From Diphasiastrum complanatum (lineage: Eukaryota; Streptophyta; Lycopodiopsida; Lycopodiales; Lycopodiaceae): 64,000 nt of DNA. The DNA is taken from positions 23,684,899-23,748,898 of the forward strand of contig CM055111.1 of the NCBI GenBank assembly GCA_029204225.1, given 5' to 3'. The position numbers and the translations under genes were made by a program. Shown here one piece after another: positions 11,169-21,290 of the stretch. Under the pieces are notes generated by a model. The model made no database searches and had not been told where the DNA came from. It worked only from the letters and a program-made list of their open reading frames with translations. Within the stretch, counting starts at the first letter, position 1, and each line of letters begins with the position of its first letter.

Positions 11169-11733
11169 TGTTGGGGGTACTCCCAACAAAGTGTAAATAA
11201 CTAAAATTGTCCAATAAAATGTGTTGCGAGGGCATGGCATCTTGCGCGCATAAGTCCATGGCCCAATGAGCACACAAGCTTAAGCGTAAATAAAATAAAA
11301 TTGACTTGGGCCTTGGAATTAAAATAAAACTAGAGGCCCAAAGCCATTTTCAAACTTAGAGATTACTTTTAGAGTTGGGTCCAAATTGGGACTCATGAAT
11401 CTTGTGAATTTCAATGTACTTTTTAGGGACCCTTAACTTGGATCAAGTTGGGTCCAAGATAAATGGATAGGATCAATGTGAATATTAGCCAATAGGATTG
11501 AGGGGCAAGGGCCTTCCCCATTTTATAAAAAGACACCATTTGTACACTATTTTCATGCTTAATAGAGAGGATGATACTATATCATTTTGAGAGCTCAAGC
11601 ATCCTCATTTGCTAATCACTCTTGCTTATGCTATTGCTGTGATTGCTTGTTATTTTCATTTCTCATGCTTTTTGGTTTATGTTAGTTAAGGTTTTTCCAT
11701 AAGCAATGACATTGAGCATTTGAGCTAACCTCC
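11169..11733 (+). repeat. LTR-like repeat with TATA box (copy 1 of an inverted pair)
   Basis: It opens with TGTTGGGGGTACTCCCAACA, a terminal hairpin, and includes a TTTATAAAAAG promoter-like box near 11523. About 415 bp (11318-11733) recur in the opposite orientation at 19262-19666 at high similarity by eye. The shared block ends at GAGCATTTGAGCT in both. A copia-type solo or truncated LTR is the best guess; no primer site or polypurine tract is attached. Confidence 0.6.
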
Positions 11734-11777
11734 ATCTCATCTCTCTCTCTTTCTCTTTTGTTCTCCTTCTTCTTCTT

Positions 11778-13640
11778 CTATAGATATTTATGAGCTGCTG
11801 AGTTATCTTTTATGCCAATGATGTCACCGACATTTCTAAATCTGTGCATAGGATCCAATAGATGATTAATCAATAAAGCCCTCCAATAGAATAACTTATG
11901 AAAAATAGACAACCGTTTCATACCATCAATTGATTCATTCCATGAAAAATTGATATCATGATTTTTAAACCATTCATCATGCCATTTTGCTACTCCCATG
12001 CACGAGGGTGGTGGTGTAGTTAAAGGATTAGCTCTTCGCCCCCCAAAAAATTGCCTATTCAACCTTCGAAAAGGATGCTCAAGCGACGAGTATTTGTATT
12101 GATTTTCATAGACTACTTTTTTCAACATATTTGTGCTATGTCAACCCTCCAAAAGTGGTCCACAAATGTAACATGTGTTGTAACCCGATTTGTTAAACCT
12201 ACATAGTTCATAAACTAAATGTAAGATAAGCTTAGTCACAATGTACTCAAATGCTAAACCCTAAAATGGATTCGTATGATTATTTACAGACCTGAACATT
12301 CACTTAAATTGGGGTAGTCATTTATTGTGCACATTAGAATTCCACAAACAATGAAGTTCTTTTGTTGAATAGGTCTCAAAATGTTGTAAGCATGAATACC
12401 ATTCCAAAGAATGCACAATTCCTCGACCAAGGGTGCAAGATACACATCCATGTTCTTGGCCTTGTACTTTTTTGGAATCAGTGAAACTAATACCAAGTGT
12501 CCAGTTTTTATACTCAACCATGGAAGTATTTTATAATTAATGAGCACAATTGGCCATATGGACCAAGTTGATGCTTAAACACTAAAAGGATTTATGTCAT
12601 CCATAGCATGACCAAATCTTAAATTACGAGATTCATTTTTGAACTCGGGCCATTGGTTTTCAATATGTTTCCATGAAGGTGAGTCACTTGGTACTCGCAT
12701 CACATCATCCGTAGATCGATTTTTGACATGCTAATCTATTAGTTGTGCCAAAGATCTACATCAAAATAAATGCTACAATCGTGGGATAATTGAAAAATGT
12801 CGCAATACTTTTCGTGGCACTTTATTCCCTTGTATGTCATCTCGATAACCTGAAGCATTACATGTTGGACATTGAAGCTTTTTGGAATGCTCACCTCTAT
12901 ATAGAACATGGTCTTATGGACATGCATGTATTGTGTCATAATTCATCCCAAGCACATGCATCATCTTTCGTGCTTCTTTTTGTGTATTAGGTATCACGTC
13001 TTCTTTCGGAAGTATTCTATGCAATAACATGAAAAAAAATAGCAATATGGGCTGTTAGAATAGAAAAAAGATCAACTTGTAAATACACTATAAAATCCAA
13101 AAGTTGTATTGTGCATTAAGTATCCGAATAATGATGTGACACTACGATCACTCCAAATTTGTATGTTGCTTGATAGTTTAGAATAAGAATTGACGTAGCT
13201 AGCCTTGAAATGGATGCTCTTGGATACAAAGGGGGGTGTATGTCTCCTTGCATAATAGAATCTCATCCTCATCCATCTTAAATTGTTCGTGATCTCCATC
13301 TTCATCAGAAGATACGTGCCTAGCTTCATTCATGTTTGTTTCAAAATAAGATTCAAACATATTGTGCATTGCTTCATCATGTTGTACCTCATCATCATCA
13401 TGATTAGAATCAAGTGCATTACTCTTTTGTCCAATTATATTTGCCTCTTGAATTTGTTTCATTCTTTGTTCTCTCATATCTATCAAAACTTGACGCTGAT
13501 TATAACTAAACACGGATGGATCAACTCCGTGGAATGGCATTCGATTTAATGGCCACACACATTCAACAATTTAATAAGTGACGTACATAGATTGATGAGC
13601 ATTATACTAAAAAAACAACCATATAAAGTTAACAAACCTC
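11778..13640 (-). pseudogene. CACTA (En/Spm) tnp2-type transposase remnant
   Basis: From high to low coordinate: an acidic N-terminal stretch (13199-13558), CKETYTPLCIQEHPFQG, then NKVPRKVLRHFSIIPRL near 12810, RNLRFGHAMDDINPFSV near 12600, ILPWLSIKTGHLVLVSLIP, NMDVYLAPLVEELCILW and TINDYPNLS (12284-12547), and WFKNHDINFSWN followed by HLLDPMHRFRNVGDIIG (11778-12128). These blocks occur in the order of the Transposase_21 domain. The blocks lie in different frames with stops, and the zinc-binding part before the last block is missing. Terminal CACTA repeats were not found. Confidence 0.82.
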
Positions 13641-15243
13641 GACGGCTTCTAAATTCGATGGTTGACCCTCATCTTTTCATCCAAACTTCCACAAATGATT
13701 TTAAAAAAAATGTCTTTCACACATCTTTTGCCCATCACACTTTGACGCATGTGCACCCTATTTTATCTTGAAAATAGTTTTTATGCAAGAAACAAAAATC
13801 AAGTACATGTCACTCTAGCATAATATTCGAAGTCATGTTTAAGCAACCTCCATCACATGCTAGGGAAGCCTAGGTGGTAATTGAGGAAGTCTTCTATAAT
13901 TCATTGTAGATATTCTAATATAATATTGGTTATATTTTAGTTAGGAACCTTGTGAACCCATTACACGGGGATTGGGACACCTCATGATGGGTTGCATGAT
14001 TGGAGCAGTTGCAATAATATCAGAGTCCTAGGGAGGATAGAGAGTGTGCCTACAAGGAGAGAAATGTTCACCTTCTATGGCCTCATTCTAGCTATTAAAC
14101 TCTTTGTGAGATTTAGTGTATGCTCTTGTGGATTTTTTAGGAGAGCACACTTCTCTTAGCACATAGGTGATTGGGTTCTCTTCACAATCTATTGTTGGGA
14201 GGTTACATGTTGCAAATCACTTCTTTTTTTCTTGTTGGTCATATCATGCTAAAATATAGGAGTTATTGTTGTGGTATTAAAGCTTGGATGTCAAGGATTG
14301 ATCTCACACATTTGGAGGCTGCCAATTTTGTTGTGTGGGTTTTGACAATTTGCGTGTAAATTTTTTGCAAGTTTTGCAAGTTTCATTTTACCCATGGTTC
14401 ACCGATTATGTAGCACATGGCATGCCATGTAATATTAACTGTATTCCATCTCTAACTACAATAAGATATAACTAGATGCAAAAATTTCATTGGATTTCAA
14501 TGTAAACAAACACATCGCTTGTGAGAACCTCAATGTGACACAACTTTGGAAGTGACAATGGTTGTCTCCACTTTGTACTACTAATAATTCTCTCAATGTC
14601 TCTTGATAAGCAACATGACAATATCTAGCACATCTTCCTTCTATGGTATTATGTCCTCTTTCATTTTTTTCTTATTTGTCACATGTTAAAATTGACTTTT
14701 CATTTTCCAATAGCACAAAAGGCTTGGATGCCATAGCATGAGCCACTATACCATGTGAATCATTCACAACCATTCAATTTTCTCAAATAGAACAAATTAC
14801 ATAGTCTATGAGATAATGCAAGTACCAAATTGTGTAGCCTATGTGGCAATTCAGGTATCAAACCATCACTGTCATGAAAAATATCTACTTTTAAGATAAT
14901 ACATCGTATTTTTGTGAATACATTACAGGCTTGATAGGTTGGGAGTTTCAAAATAATCTAAATACTATACAAGTATTTTGACACATTTGTGATTATTTCT
15001 TGTAGTCTCCAAACATATCTCGCCAAAAATGCTAATGAGATAAATAGGAAAAAGAAAAGTATAGCCTTCAAAGATAGCATACCGGTGTGCTAAGTGAAAC
15101 AGGGGGAAAAGAAATTTGCAGCTTCCAAAGATGGCACACTTGCGTGCATAGTGCAACAGCCTAGGATTTTTTTTTTCTGGGATGTCTCGCTTGGTACGCC
15201 ATCTTTGGAGGCTATAAAAAAAATTAAATTCAAAATTATCTTA
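13641..15243. other. No gene recognised
   Basis: AT-rich sequence with only short spurious ORFs. A diverged direct repeat of about 55 bp is visible around 15060-15160 (two versions of a CTTCCAAAGATGGCA-type phrase). Confidence 0.4.
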
Positions 15244-15888
15244 GTTTGGGATTCCATTATTTTAAACGGGTACCTGATCTCATAGATCAGAAATCCCAAT
15301 CTTCGTGAGGCCATAGACTTTCTATTTGCCACCCTTATCATGAACTCACACCATCCCCTTCGCATCTCCAAGCTCATTGTGGCCATGGTGACCATGATGG
15401 ATGTCCCAAACACTATCTATGACTGGGCTTCAATTCTGATCAAGAAACTACAAGCAGTATTTGAATGCCCAAACTGGATCACCTGTGGTGGTCTAATCAT
15501 AGCCTTAGTAATTTCTCTCTTGAAGGACCTAGGTCTCCAAACCCCCACCCATGATGCCCAACCTCTTGGCCCTTCTCAACCATGCCTAGCAAGTACGATC
15601 ATGCAACTCGAGGCTTGCCAACAATCATCAATCTTTACTATATCACCATCTCCACCGCCCATCATTGTCCATGCCAGCCCACCAGCTTGCACCACACCTA
15701 CCATAGCTATCCAATTCTCCACACCTTCCTATATTCCTTCACCTACCTTTAGCCATACCCAATCCCTAGTCGTCTTCACCATTCCACCATCCACCTCAAT
15801 CTCCATCTCTTTTTCAGTGACAACTCTGGCCATCGTCACATCCCCCTCCATTATTGTCACCCTTCCCCCCCACCTCTTCTCCAGATAA
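15244..15888 (+). CDS. Hypothetical ORF with Pro/Ser/Thr-rich C-terminus
   Basis: An ATG at 15340 opens 182 residues. Similar-looking coding sequence continues upstream from about 15290 (NLREAIDFLFATL) in the same frame without an ATG, so this may be a 3' piece of something larger. The N-terminal part is hydrophobic/amphipathic (LIVAMVTMMDVPNTIYDW). The C-terminal 110 residues are dominated by Pro, Ser and Thr. I recognise no domain. It may be an LTR-element structural protein remnant or noncoding; the compositional bias makes an accidental ORF possible. Confidence 0.3.
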
Positions 15889-16169
15889 CCCAATTGATGT
15901 CTCTACCAGCACAACTCTTGCCACCCCTATCATCACCACCATGGCCCCCACCATCACCACCATTTGTCAAATTGTGCCACTTCTACCTCTGATTACACCT
16001 CAAGCCTTCTCGGCAAGCTAGGATGCTCAAAAACTAGGTTGTTGGACTGTCTTAATTGGATTTTAAGCAACAACTCCACCAGATAACAAGCTAAATGAGC
16101 AAATGAGCAATTCTATGGCCAAGTAGTGGCACAACAAACGTTGCAGACTCTTACTATTCAAGCCTTGCA

Positions 16170-16173
<4 letters not shown>

Positions 16174-16245
<72 letters not shown>
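16174..16245. repeat. (GA)n microsatellite, 72 bp
   Basis: An uninterrupted run of GA dinucleotides, 36 units. Length is likely polymorphic between individuals. Confidence 0.98.
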
Positions 16246-16248
<3 letters not shown>

Positions 16249-16508
16249 TGTAAAATTGGTAGTAACTAAAGCTTAGATTCCACCAATTGGTAAACAACAC
16301 TAAAATAGTACCAAAAAGACCACAAAGGATTGTATGCGAGCTGTGAACACAAAGAAATATAAAGCAAAAAGTATCTTATTTAGTAGTTTTATGCGTAAAC
16401 CATGGTCACGAGAAGTCTAAATAGTACCTATTTGGTAGATTTGAAAATAAAAATGAGACACTTACAATAAAAGAACAAAAATAGGAAATAGAAAATTCAT
16501 CTAGTTTT

Positions 16509-16742
16509 ATGGTTATGGAGAGAACCACCACATCGTTGAGTGTCCTTACAAAGGCACTTATACGTAGAGAATGTGGCCATAGTCACTGTTATAAAGATTG
16601 TCCATCTAGACCAGTGGAGCCACAAGTAGATGCACCAATCAATCTAGCTATTGTACATGATAGGAGAGCTAAAGCTATCACATCAGATGTCTCTATCTAT
16701 GTCCAGAGGCATGCCCAACAATTGAAGGAACCCCAGTCGTAG
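16509..16742 (+). pseudogene. Possible gag zinc-knuckle remnant
   Basis: The 77-residue ORF contains CGHSHCYKDCPSRP, reminiscent of the second half of a gypsy gag CCHC knuckle (GHxxxDCP), but the first Cys pair is not in register. No other gag features are visible. The call is weak; it may be a chance ORF. Confidence 0.25.
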
Positions 16743-16900
16743 AGAGAGTATTGGATAAAGAACATAGTCAACCCCATACGATAAGCCACTACACTCAATC
16801 CACTGGACATGGAGAGTATCTAAACCCACAGAAAGATAAGAAGCGATATATCAAGAGAAGAGAATAGATTCAGGTGGAATAAGCTAAGGCTCACATTGGA

Positions 16901-17176
16901 TGTTGGAGGATGCAAGCTACGCACAAAGCGACTGTGTCCAAAAAGGCACCAAAAAGAGTGCATTCCTCCCATAAGCAAATGGAGACTATAACAGAACCCA
17001 CATATAAGCTCATTGTAGACAATGTACCCTTGTCCTCTGGTACCAGTTTTGGATTCAAAGGGGAATGATGGCGGGCGGTTAGGCGGTGGGGATGGGATCC
17101 CACACGTGGCCCGCAAGCGTGCATGATGTGCCACATCGTCTACTGGACCGCTCTTCGCTGCCGACAAACTCTGAGG
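16901..17176 (+). repeat. TRIM-like LTR copy A
   Basis: First of two copies about nine-tenths identical by eye. Both contain GATGGGATCCCACACG and the motif ACATATAAGCTCATTG. The end is set just before the primer-like site. Confidence 0.6.
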
Positions 17177-17188
17177 TGGTATTAGAGC
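17177..17188 (+). other. Primer-binding-like site TGGTATTAGAGC
   Basis: It differs at one base from TGGTATCAGAGC, complementary to the 3' end of plant initiator-Met tRNA, and sits directly after LTR copy A. Confidence 0.6.
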
Positions 17189-17238
17189 AAGTGTTCTAGT
17201 CCTGAGTGAGCAAGTGGGGGTTTCCTTCGCCATGTGCT

Positions 17239-17252
17239 CGCTTGAGTGGGGG
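17239..17252 (+). other. Polypurine-like tract before LTR copy B
   Basis: GCTTGAGTGGGGG precedes TGTTGGAGG, the position expected of a plus-strand primer. Confidence 0.5.
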
Positions 17253-17528
17253 TGTTGGAGGATGCAAGCTACGCACAAACCGACTGCGTCCAAAAAGGCA
17301 CCAAAAAGAGTGCATTCATTCCATAAGCAAATGGAGACTATAACAGAACCCACATATAAGCTCATTGTAGACAATGTACCCTTGTCCCCTGGTACTAGCC
17401 CTTTTGGGTTCAAAGAGAAATGATGGCGGGTGGCTAGGCGGTGGGGATGGGATCCCACACGCAGTCGCAGGCGCACACAATGCGCCACATCATCTACTGG
17501 ACAACTCTCCACTACCGACAAACTCTAA
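17253..17528 (+). repeat. TRIM-like LTR copy B
   Basis: Same unit as 16901-17176, offset by 352 bp. It is followed by about 37 bp without a recognisable primer site and then a purine tract. Confidence 0.6.
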
Positions 17529-17565
17529 GCAGGCAACGTGATCTATGCCCCACTTTGAGGGGAGT

Positions 17566-17790
17566 GTTGGAATTGCAAAGTGGTGCCACAGCCCACGCTC
17601 AAAGAAATCTCATAAGTAGAAGTGGGACTTTGTTCAAAGTGGATATAAGTGGTAAATGTCTAAGTGTTTAATGTTCCCTAGTACCAGCCCTCTTGCGGGT
17701 AAGGGGGAGCACTTGGATTCATGGGTGGCTAGGCGTCCGAGGACGGGATCCCAGAATGTGGCTCACGGAAAGGGGCAAAAGGCTCCACGA
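17566..17790 (+). repeat. Diverged third LTR copy (C)
   Basis: It starts TGTTGGAATTGCAAAG and later shares the GTACCAGCC, GGCTAGGCG and GGGATCCCA words with copies A and B in the same order. The end is not defined. Confidence 0.45.
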
Positions 17791-17794
17791 TTTT

Positions 17795-17870
17795 GGTGCA
17801 ACTTCTGAACCAGAAAGGTTAAGTTGCATCACGGTGCAACCTCTAAACCAAAAAGGTTAGGTTGTATCCA
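17795..17870. repeat. Two 38-bp tandem units, each a hairpin
   Basis: Units start GGTGCAAC at 17795 and 17833. Unit 1 pairs TGCAACTT with AAGTTGCA and, inside, AACC with GGTT around AGAAA. Unit 2 keeps both stems with TGCAACCT opposite AGGTTGTA. Confidence 0.7.
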
Positions 17871-18271
17871 TTGAAGGCCCACCAAATTTCTACATTGGTG
17901 ACCTTAATTGGTTGATAGAACTTATGGATTCAACTAAACAATCTAATCAAGCTATAAATGCACCTACTTCACCTATGAAATATTTATCCCTTTGAAATTC
18001 AATGAATAACTCTTCATCTCCTTAGAACCATAAGGGAGTGGAACTGAGGCCTTAACTGCCCTATTATTTAGCCAAGTCACCATCCCCTCTGTTGATGTAT
18101 TGAAAAATTCTAAAACCTTACATCAAGTCTTAAACATATGGTTAGGAGAAAACATTACCCCTATAGGTTCCTCCGTGGATGAAGAAAGTGTTGTGGGTAT
18201 TTCTTGTACATAAATAAATAAGTGGGTCCATCCACTAAAACTACGGTTGGCCAAGTCTTACCTAGTGGGCC

Positions 18272-19060
18272 CTGTTGGAAAGAGGTGTGTGAAAGATATG
18301 TCGAATAAGATTCGAATAAGGTTGAATAAGATTCGAATAAAAAGAATTCGAATGACAAGAATAAAAACTTATCGTGCGCAGCGGAATAAACTATCTTCCT
18401 CTTTCTTCATGCATGACTACGCCTATCAATTTTGAACAAAACAATAGTGATAGAAATCACGTTCGATCTTATAGTAACTAAGTTTGAAATCATCAGTAGT
18501 ACAGTGATTACGTAACCAAACATTAATGCATTGAATTATCAGACAAATAATTAGTTGCGAAGAGCTAAAGAAACGCATACATTCTGAAACGAACCTGAAT
18601 GCAATAAAAGATAGTATTGATTCAGTATGAAAATGAAACAGAAGAAAATGAGTACAACAAGTTGCGGATCGAAGCCGCGTACTCTAAGCTATCTCTGAAC
18701 GGCTAAAAATGAAAGTCTGAATTAAGTGCAATGTTGATAAGCAGTAAGCGCAATAGCAATCTCTAAATAACTCTAAAAAATGAGCTAGAATGCTCAGGAG
18801 TGTTCAAGCTCGCAGGCTTGAAAGAGAGAGAGCTAACTATTCAATGCTTGCTGAACTATTGATCAAAACTTCGAATCTTAAAATGTAGGAATATGAACAG
18901 CTATTTATACTAAGCAAATGCGGCAATGTCCAATAGTAGGAACGCTAACTAGGTCGTCAATCATAATGGATAGTGAGCTGGCATTCATCCAAAGTGAGCT
19001 GGCATCCGTCCAGTTGAATCTTCTCGGAAATTCTGTTGCTTCATTTGAGACAAACAATAA
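18272..19060 (-). repeat. 3' LTR of a minus-strand copia element
   Basis: On the minus strand this follows a copia RNase H tail and ends TCTTTCCAACA at 18272 (plus strand TGTTGGAAAGA), a typical LTR terminus. A TAAATAGC promoter-like box is near 18900 on the minus strand. No polypurine tract is seen, so the start near 19060 is a guess. The 18290-18360 part has repeated GAATAAGATTCGAATAA words. Confidence 0.5.
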
Positions 19061-19071
19061 ACTGTCTTTCA

Positions 19072-19261
19072 TCTGACAAGATATTTGTCGGAGGTAAAAA
19101 TATTTGCTGTCATATCTTGCATTCGACAGTACTGCAATCTGACCTCTTTGTCGAGAACTTTGCTTTTGACGTAGTGATACTTGAATTCAATGTGCTTACT
19201 CCTAGAATGAAATCTAGAATTGGCTAATAAGGCAATAACACTTTGATTATCACAAAATAAT
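19072..19261 (-). pseudogene. Ty1/copia RNase H C-terminal fragment
   Basis: The minus strand reads ALLFCDNQSVIALLANS, then FHSRSKHIEFKYHYVKSKV and DMTANIFT before a stop at 19072. CDNQS plus HSRSKHIE is diagnostic for the end of copia RNase H. Upstream coding sequence is replaced at about 19262 by the LTR-like repeat. No ATG is available. Confidence 0.8.
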
Positions 19262-19666
19262 AAAGCTCAAATGCTCAATGTCGTTGCTTATGGAAAAACC
19301 TTAACTAACATAAACCAAAAAGCATGGAAAATGAAAATAACAAGCAATCACAACAATAGCATAAGCAAGAGTGATTAGCAAATAAGGATGCTTGAGCTCT
19401 CAAAATGATAGAGTCTCCTCCTCTCTATTAAGCATGAAAATAGTGTACAAATGGTGCCTTTTTATAAAATGGGGAAGGCCCTTGCCCCTCAATCCTATTG
19501 GCTAATATTCACATTGATCCTATCCATTCATCTTGGACCCAACTTGATCCAAGGGTCCATAAAAAGTACATTGAAATTCACAAGATTCATGTGAGTCCCA
19601 ATTTGGACCCAACTCTAGAAAGTAATTTCTAAGTTTAAAAATGACTTTGGGCCTCTAGTTTAAATT
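19262..19666 (-). repeat. LTR-like repeat (copy 2, inverted relative to 11318-11733)
   Basis: The reverse complement matches 11318-11733 closely, including the TTTATAAAA box and the terminal GAGCATTTGAGCT. It lacks the first about 150 bp of copy 1 and abuts a copia RNase H frame directly. Confidence 0.65.
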
Positions 19667-19902
19667 AGTTTAGGGCTAGGTTGGAGCAGCTAGTCATAAT
19701 GCATATTAAAAAGGAAAATCGTATGAAATCAAAGACAGACTATTAGAGTTTAGATTCACTTACCATGCTTGCTTGCAAGCCCACCTTCTTGCTTGAGCCC
19801 AGCTTAGAATTGTCTACTCCATTCATCCTAGTCTTTTTTTATTGTGTTCCAATTTGCCCTTGAACATGAGTGGGGTTTGGATAACCCATCTCTATAAGCT
19901 CA

Positions 19903-20253
19903 TCATATTGTATCACGATGATGTCTTATCCACAGGCTCATATGTTTATATATTTCTTTCGTGTCGAATTCCACTTCTTGTGGAAATTCACCACGAAGGC
20001 TAGCAGCAATCTGCGATTTAAGATCTGCAGATTGTTCAGCCCATTTCACAAATAATCTATCGCCAAAATAACATTGGCATAAAGAATACAATCTATCCAT
20101 AACCACCCTCCATTTACAATTAATGATTATATTTTCTTTTGGATCCATGTCGTAGTAGGGATTCGTGGAGAACTCTTCAGAAGGGGTGGGTGAGGGAGCT
20201 GCGACTGCTTGTGAGAGAACATTCTCGTCTTGGCTAAGCATCAAATTGTGCAA
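19903..20253 (-). CDS. Hypothetical 116-residue ORF
   Basis: It opens MHNLMLSQDENVLSQAV and includes CKWRVVMDRLYSLCQCYFGD and LRGEFPQEVEFDTKEIYKHM. The pattern of Trp/Phe and charged residues looks protein-like, and it may be a transposon-associated protein, but I cannot assign a family. No neighbours support a function. Confidence 0.3.
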   Translation of the reverse strand: MHNLMLSQDENVLSQAVAAPSPTPSEEFSTNPYYDMDPKENIIINCKWRVVMDRLYSLCQCYFGDRLFVKWAEQSADLKSQIAASLRGEFPQEVEFDTKEIYKHMSLWIRHHRDTI

Positions 20254-21290
20254 TTCTATTTTTTTTCTCGGTAGTTAGTGATGCATATAAATTATAAATT
20301 TGAAACATAACCTCCCGAGCTCTAATCAACATTCATAAACATACAATACATTACAATGAACCCTACTGCTTGAATATAAAACCTCATTCCAAAAATATAT
20401 TGAAATGTAAAACCTTAATCCAAAAATATATTGAAATGAAGTAGAAAAGAAAATCAATTACAAAATGACAATGCATATTAGAGTCAAACATTCAAACCTG
20501 TGATAACAAAAAAAAAGAGATAAACGTTCATTTATAATCTACAACAAGATGCAAAAGAATCATATAAGAATCTACATATAAGAATCGTGCTATCTAAAAA
20601 TCAAATCATGAGAATCATATAAGAATCATGCTATATAAATATCAAAATATAAGAATCAACGTATTTTAGATGTAGATGTTAAAAAGAGCATTCATAAATA
20701 TTATAACACAATTCTTGCCTAAACTTTTGGATAAGGTGGGAGTAGGCCCAAGGAAATAGCCAATACCAAGATTTTTTCTAAAAAATTTAATTATGATGCA
20801 TATCTATTTTCAAATTAAGGTAGCTGAATTTATTTATTGAACCCCAATCCTGTGAATTATTATTTTGAGATTTAGTGAATGGAAGATGTCAAACTACAAG
20901 ATTTAGTGATTGAAAGAAGTCAATCTAAAAAAAGCCTTGAGTTGGATGATTTTGAAAGCAGCCTTTTCTTAAAACAAGAGGGCCCTCAAAAAGTACAGGG
21001 AATTGGAGGGAAACTTGAGGGAGGTCTACATAATTACAAGGAAATACGTGTGGGATATGTTCCAGTCTCTATTTGAACTTTCAACGCATGGGCACTAGAA
21101 AGACGACGAACAAATGTAATGCAGGCTCTGTAGAACACATGAATTCTTGCTTTTTTCTTAGTGGGTCTGTCAGTCTTGGTTTGTTTGCAATTCAGAATTA
21201 ATTCCTTGTCAATGTGGGCTACCGAACTATCAAGCTATCTTTGAACTGGAAGCTCAGGAGGTTGCGACGACACGGTATTCTTTCCAGAGC
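20254..21290. other. AT-rich upstream region of the receptor kinase gene
   Basis: Contains short direct repeats (CCAAAAATATATTGAAATG twice near 20390-20440; ATAAGAATC words at 20560-20660). It should hold the kinase promoter, but no clear TATA box is identified. A 65-codon ORF at 20879-21076 has no recognisable features. Confidence 0.4.

Larger units (their letters stand above)
16901..17565 (+). mobile_element. Miniature LTR element (TRIM-like) in a tandem LTR array
   Basis: Two direct repeats of about 272 bp start TGTTGGAGGATGCAAGCTAC at 16901 and 17253. Between them is only about 76 bp, which begins with a primer-site-like TGGTATTAGAGC (one base from the iMet site) and ends with a purine-rich GAGTGGGGG before the next TGTTGG. 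A third, more diverged TGTTGGAATTGC repeat starts at 17566, again preceded by a purine tract (TTTGAGGGGAG). This is LTR-internal-LTR-internal-LTR. There is no coding capacity, as in TRIM elements, which need enzymes from autonomous relatives. LTR 3' ends do not show a clean CA, so the exact borders and target duplication are unresolved. Confidence 0.65.

Noticed and set aside
16174-16245. Direct repeats as a CRISPR-like array
   Set aside because: Plain dinucleotide microsatellite in a eukaryotic genome; no spacers anywhere in the window.
17045-17110. 5S rRNA-like promoter in the TRIM LTR (Cassandra-type element)
   Set aside because: GGATGGGATCCCAC recalls 5S words, but box A and box C are not in order; not enough to claim.
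16820-17521. 233-residue minus-strand ORF
   Set aside because: It runs across both TRIM-like LTR copies, so its internal repeat is just the LTR repeat; no protein motif is present.
20879-21076. 65-residue ORF upstream of the receptor kinase
   Set aside because: No motif, no link to the kinase frame; likely chance or untranslated leader.
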